Shown here: one piece after another, positions 61,195 through 64,000 of the stretch
Layout of the letters: each line of letters opens with the position of its first letter
Position numbering within the stretch: position 1 is the stretch's first letter
From: Owenia fusiformis
Lineage: Eukaryota > Annelida > Polychaeta > Sabellida > Oweniidae
Length of the DNA stretch: 64,000 nt
Reading direction: 5' to 3'
NCBI GenBank assembly: GCA_903813345.2
Contig: CAIIXF020000001.1
Span: 23,147,915 to 23,211,914 of the forward strand
Translations under genes and position numbers: made by a program
The notes under the pieces: generated by a model
What the model was told of the DNA's origin: nothing
The model's database searches: none
What the model saw: the letters and a program-made list of their open reading frames with translations, nothing else

Positions 61195-61385
61195 TTACCC
61201 TAGGGACGCTCGTCCGGAGAGGTGTAGTGTAACGAGCCAGATACTAGACACGAAAGGGAGTGTGATGAATTCAATAACCCATGCGGGAATTGAACCAAAG
61301 ACCCTCCACTCCAAAGCCTGACACTCTACCGCTTAAGCCAAAGGGGCTAGCCATTACAGCTAGGCTACAGCAACGACTTGCTATC
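61195..61385 (-). mobile_element. tRNA-derived SINE
   Basis: On the minus strand, GCTAGCCCCTTTGGCTTAAG then CGGTAGAGTG resembles a tRNA 5' half with an A box (TGGCTTAAGCGG). About 35 bases on is GGTTCAATTCC, a near-consensus B box. The region beyond (GTGTCTAGTATCTGGCTCGT, CTCTCCGGACGAGCG) would be the tRNA-unrelated body. The acceptor stem does not close properly, so this is a SINE head and not a functional tRNA. Confidence 0.6.
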
Positions 61386-62129
61386 AGGGTCATGTTTTGA
61401 CAAACCTTTTTAAAGGATTTTTGCTTGTGCACTTAGATGTTTCTTTTCCTTGTCATGTCTTGTTATTAACTCTTTTATTGTTCCCTTTGTGGCACTTGCA
61501 TGTAATATTTACTTCACTAATTAATTTAATGTTGAGCTACGATAACCCTACAACAGAGAGAGTAACATTCAGTGCATATGCTTCAGGAAAATGCTTGAAC
61601 AATTGCATGTACTCTATGTATAGATCATTTGTATCAATCAAAATAACACATTAAATATTAACATCTACATGGTTTGGCTTTTGAGATATGCTACACTGAT
61701 TGATCTGCGGTAATAACTAGAATGTTTCAATGTATCATGGTTTGTTCCCATATACAAGTTTGAATCTCTATGGTACTTTAATTACCATAAACCTTTCCAA
61801 TGATATATATATTATTCATTGTTTGTAGCGTTATAAGACCAATCTAAGGTCAATCTATCTCCAGGTTACTTGTTCAACATAACTTTCTATTCAATTCTCA
61901 TTGATACCACACATATTAATCTCAACCATTAATTATTAATCCAAGGTGTCTCACGACACTTGTAGTGTTATAGAATACAACATTGTAATTTCAATTTGCT
62001 TGTTTTGGTTTTGTTTGGTATTTAACTCTTTATTATAATTTCATCAGATGTAACTTTAATTAAAGATATAACAACAAAAGACAAGACATTATTATGACAA
62101 AATTGGTCAAATTGAAGCAATTGTTAGAT

Positions 62130-62395
62130 GGTTTAATTCCAATGGTTTGAGAGTTTAATTTCAATGGCTTGATAGTTTAATTTCAATGGTTTTTTGATAG
62201 TTTAATTTCAATGGTTTCATTTTCATTTCAATGGTTTGATAGTTTAATTTCAATGGTTTAATTCCAATGGTTTGATAGTTAAATTTCAATGGTTAGATGG
62301 TTTAATTCCAATTGTTTGATAGTTTAATTTCAATGGTTTGATAGTTAAATTTCAATGGTTTGATAGTTTCATTACAATGGTTTTACTTTGTTATT
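62130..62395 (+). repeat. Tandem array TTTAATTTCAATGGTTTGATAG
   Basis: About 11 degenerate units of 20-24 bp: GTTTAATTTCAATGGTTTGA with variants. Confidence 0.85.
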
Positions 62396-63554
62396 TCAAA
62401 AAATTGTAGCTTCAAATATTCCTTACATTTCAAGTTTGTTTTAAGAGTGACAGAGCAAACTGATAAATAGTTTAGGGGATAAGAATTGACACAAATCTCT
62501 GCTATGCAATCAGTTCTCAGAGTCACTGTGATATGAGGTGTCAATCACTGAGAAATAGTCATCTAACATTTGAACTATTGCAAAATATCACAAATTATCA
62601 GCTTTTATGTTGGGCTGATGGGGTCATCTAGTAAGATATAATGGATGATGGATGTACTTTATCAAAGTAATTAAAGTACTAAATGATTCTTTATGTTAAC
62701 ACATTGCAAAAAATAAAGAGTTGAGGTTATCTCTTCTAAAAAGTATGAATGCACGTCACTGTCGTTTAGCCCTAATATAGATCCCTAAGTTAGCAGATTC
62801 ACTTACCATGAAAAATAGTAGTAAGTGCATGCATTATGATACCCATTAATAACATCTTTCTCGTAATATTCTAAAGAGGAACTGATACAATTAGGCTGTC
62901 GTATCTCACGGCAGTATAAGTGCATATGTATATATGTTAAGGATATCCTATGATTTTGAGTGATATCATTTTTATCCATGAGTCGATATCACTTTTTCCA
63001 TGCATTTGAAAAGTATCATAAATAAACTGACATGCTATCATACAGATTTGACCTCAAATCTATTGAAAGCCCATGATTAATTAACCTTCAATCATTTTAA
63101 TGCTCTGATCAATTATTAAAGGAAGAATTAAATTCCAAAAGCTTCATTTCTCATTGATTCTGACATGAACAAGACTTATTAAGCTACACAACAGGAACAT
63201 ATCTTTGCCATTTTCCCTCTATTTACTATAAGCCATCTACATTCTATAAATCGACTTGCACGGCCATGAACCTTGCCAACGATGGGACACGTTAATCTCT
63301 CGGACTGTCAGATGAGAATATTGCATGAAAACAAAGCATTTACTGGCACCCATATGTGATAATAACTTGCATACAAGATATATTGTGTTAATCTCGCAAA
63401 GAACTAATCAATGACATTAAAGTGCAATGTCCCACCAATATTTTAGCTTTACTATGTTTAGTTGTAGTATATTTCATTGAAGGATTGTGAATCTTTTACA
63501 AAAGTGATACATCTCGTATAATGACTACTATACACTTGTCCATTCTATATTTCC

Positions 63555-63672
63555 CCCATTGTATGCTTGCTAATTTTACGCTTGCCCATTCTATGCTTGT
63601 CCATTCTATGCTTGTCCATTCTATGCTTGCCCATTCTATGCTTGCCCATTCTATGCTTGCCCATTCTATACT
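63555..63672 (+). repeat. 15-bp minisatellite CTTGCCCATTCTATG
   Basis: Eight units of CTTG(C/T)CCATTCTATG. Because 15 is a multiple of three, both strands show open frames of repeated pentapeptides that are not genes. Confidence 0.92.
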
Positions 63673-64000
63673 AGTAGACCGAATGATAAATATACGAATA
63701 TATAGTCGAACCATATGGCAAAATTAGTTCCTAAACTACCTCTCTAAGTAACAATTCTTTTGATACTAATGTCTTCATATGTGGAATAAGGGTCATGTTA
63801 AATTGTCATATCTATTCAGATATTAGAACTTAAAACTCTGTGCCCATGGTAACTACCAGTCCAAATCCTGTTTTAATTCAGGTTAAACTAATTTAGTTGC
63901 ATATTACACCAAATACTCGTAAATATTTCATGAGGGCTAGTACGATTGATTAATAATTTACACAAGCAGGTTATTTGTCAGCACGACTCAGGGATAAAGC

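Larger units (their letters stand above)
56208..64000. other. Repeat-rich stretch upstream of the Ser/Gly exon
   Basis: No recognisable exon. It is either intron or 5' flank of Kv-beta. Minus-strand open frames at 57404-57589 and 60204-60386 look protein-like but have no donor in the phase needed for the exon at 56207. Repeats are listed separately. Confidence 0.5.

Noticed and set aside
61240-61340. Functional tRNA gene
   Set aside because: Acceptor-stem pairing fails and the sequence continues into a SINE-like body; only the internal promoter boxes are tRNA-like.

Overview
The window looks like a gene-poor, AT-rich animal nuclear genome segment, most likely lophotrochozoan and probably molluscan. 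That assignment is an inference from intron-rich gene structure, a non-LTR retrotransposon, many MITE-like elements, abundant minisatellites and frequent ACATGTA-type motifs; no marker proves the taxon.

One host gene is clearly recognisable. It lies on the minus strand and encodes the voltage-gated potassium channel beta subunit (Kv-beta, KCNAB / Hyperkinetic family, an aldo-keto reductase). I reconstructed twelve core exons between 35738 and 23051 with matching phases and GT/AG borders. Two alternative 5' coding exons splice to the same core: a Cys-rich first exon with its own ATG (49756-49527) and a Ser/Gly-rich exon (56207-55998) that needs a further upstream exon I could not find. The isoform starting at 49756 would be 405 residues. 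All reductase catalytic residues (D122, Y127, K155, N195) and the NADPH-contact residues I could check are conserved, at the same spacing as in mammalian Kv-beta2. The core stop codon is TGA followed by CTAG, the best-known metazoan readthrough context. The frame then stays open for 36 codons and ends in Cys-Thr-Ile-Gln, a possible CaaX prenylation box.

Layout: 1-7420 holds a GTCACCAC-family repeat, a Tc1/mariner-like relic carrying a nested MITE, a second copy of that MITE, and three arrays of a 15-16 bp minisatellite. 7421-10151 is a 5'-truncated non-LTR retrotransposon with 8-bp target duplications and a single-base frameshift in its reverse transcriptase. 10.5-22.7 kb holds nested MITEs, a 1-kb fold-back element and several tandem arrays, plus one weak promoter/first-exon candidate near 11.85 kb. 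22.9-56.2 kb is the Kv-beta gene, with long introns containing a 1-kb inverted repeat, many minisatellites and MITEs. 56.2-64 kb is repeats, including a tRNA-derived SINE, with no recognised exon.

Two features of the potassium-channel gene stand out. One is the possible readthrough isoform. The other is a 40-bp minisatellite that abuts the splice donor of the Cys-rich first exon, so a GTGAGT donor-like site recurs about 26 times in the following intron.
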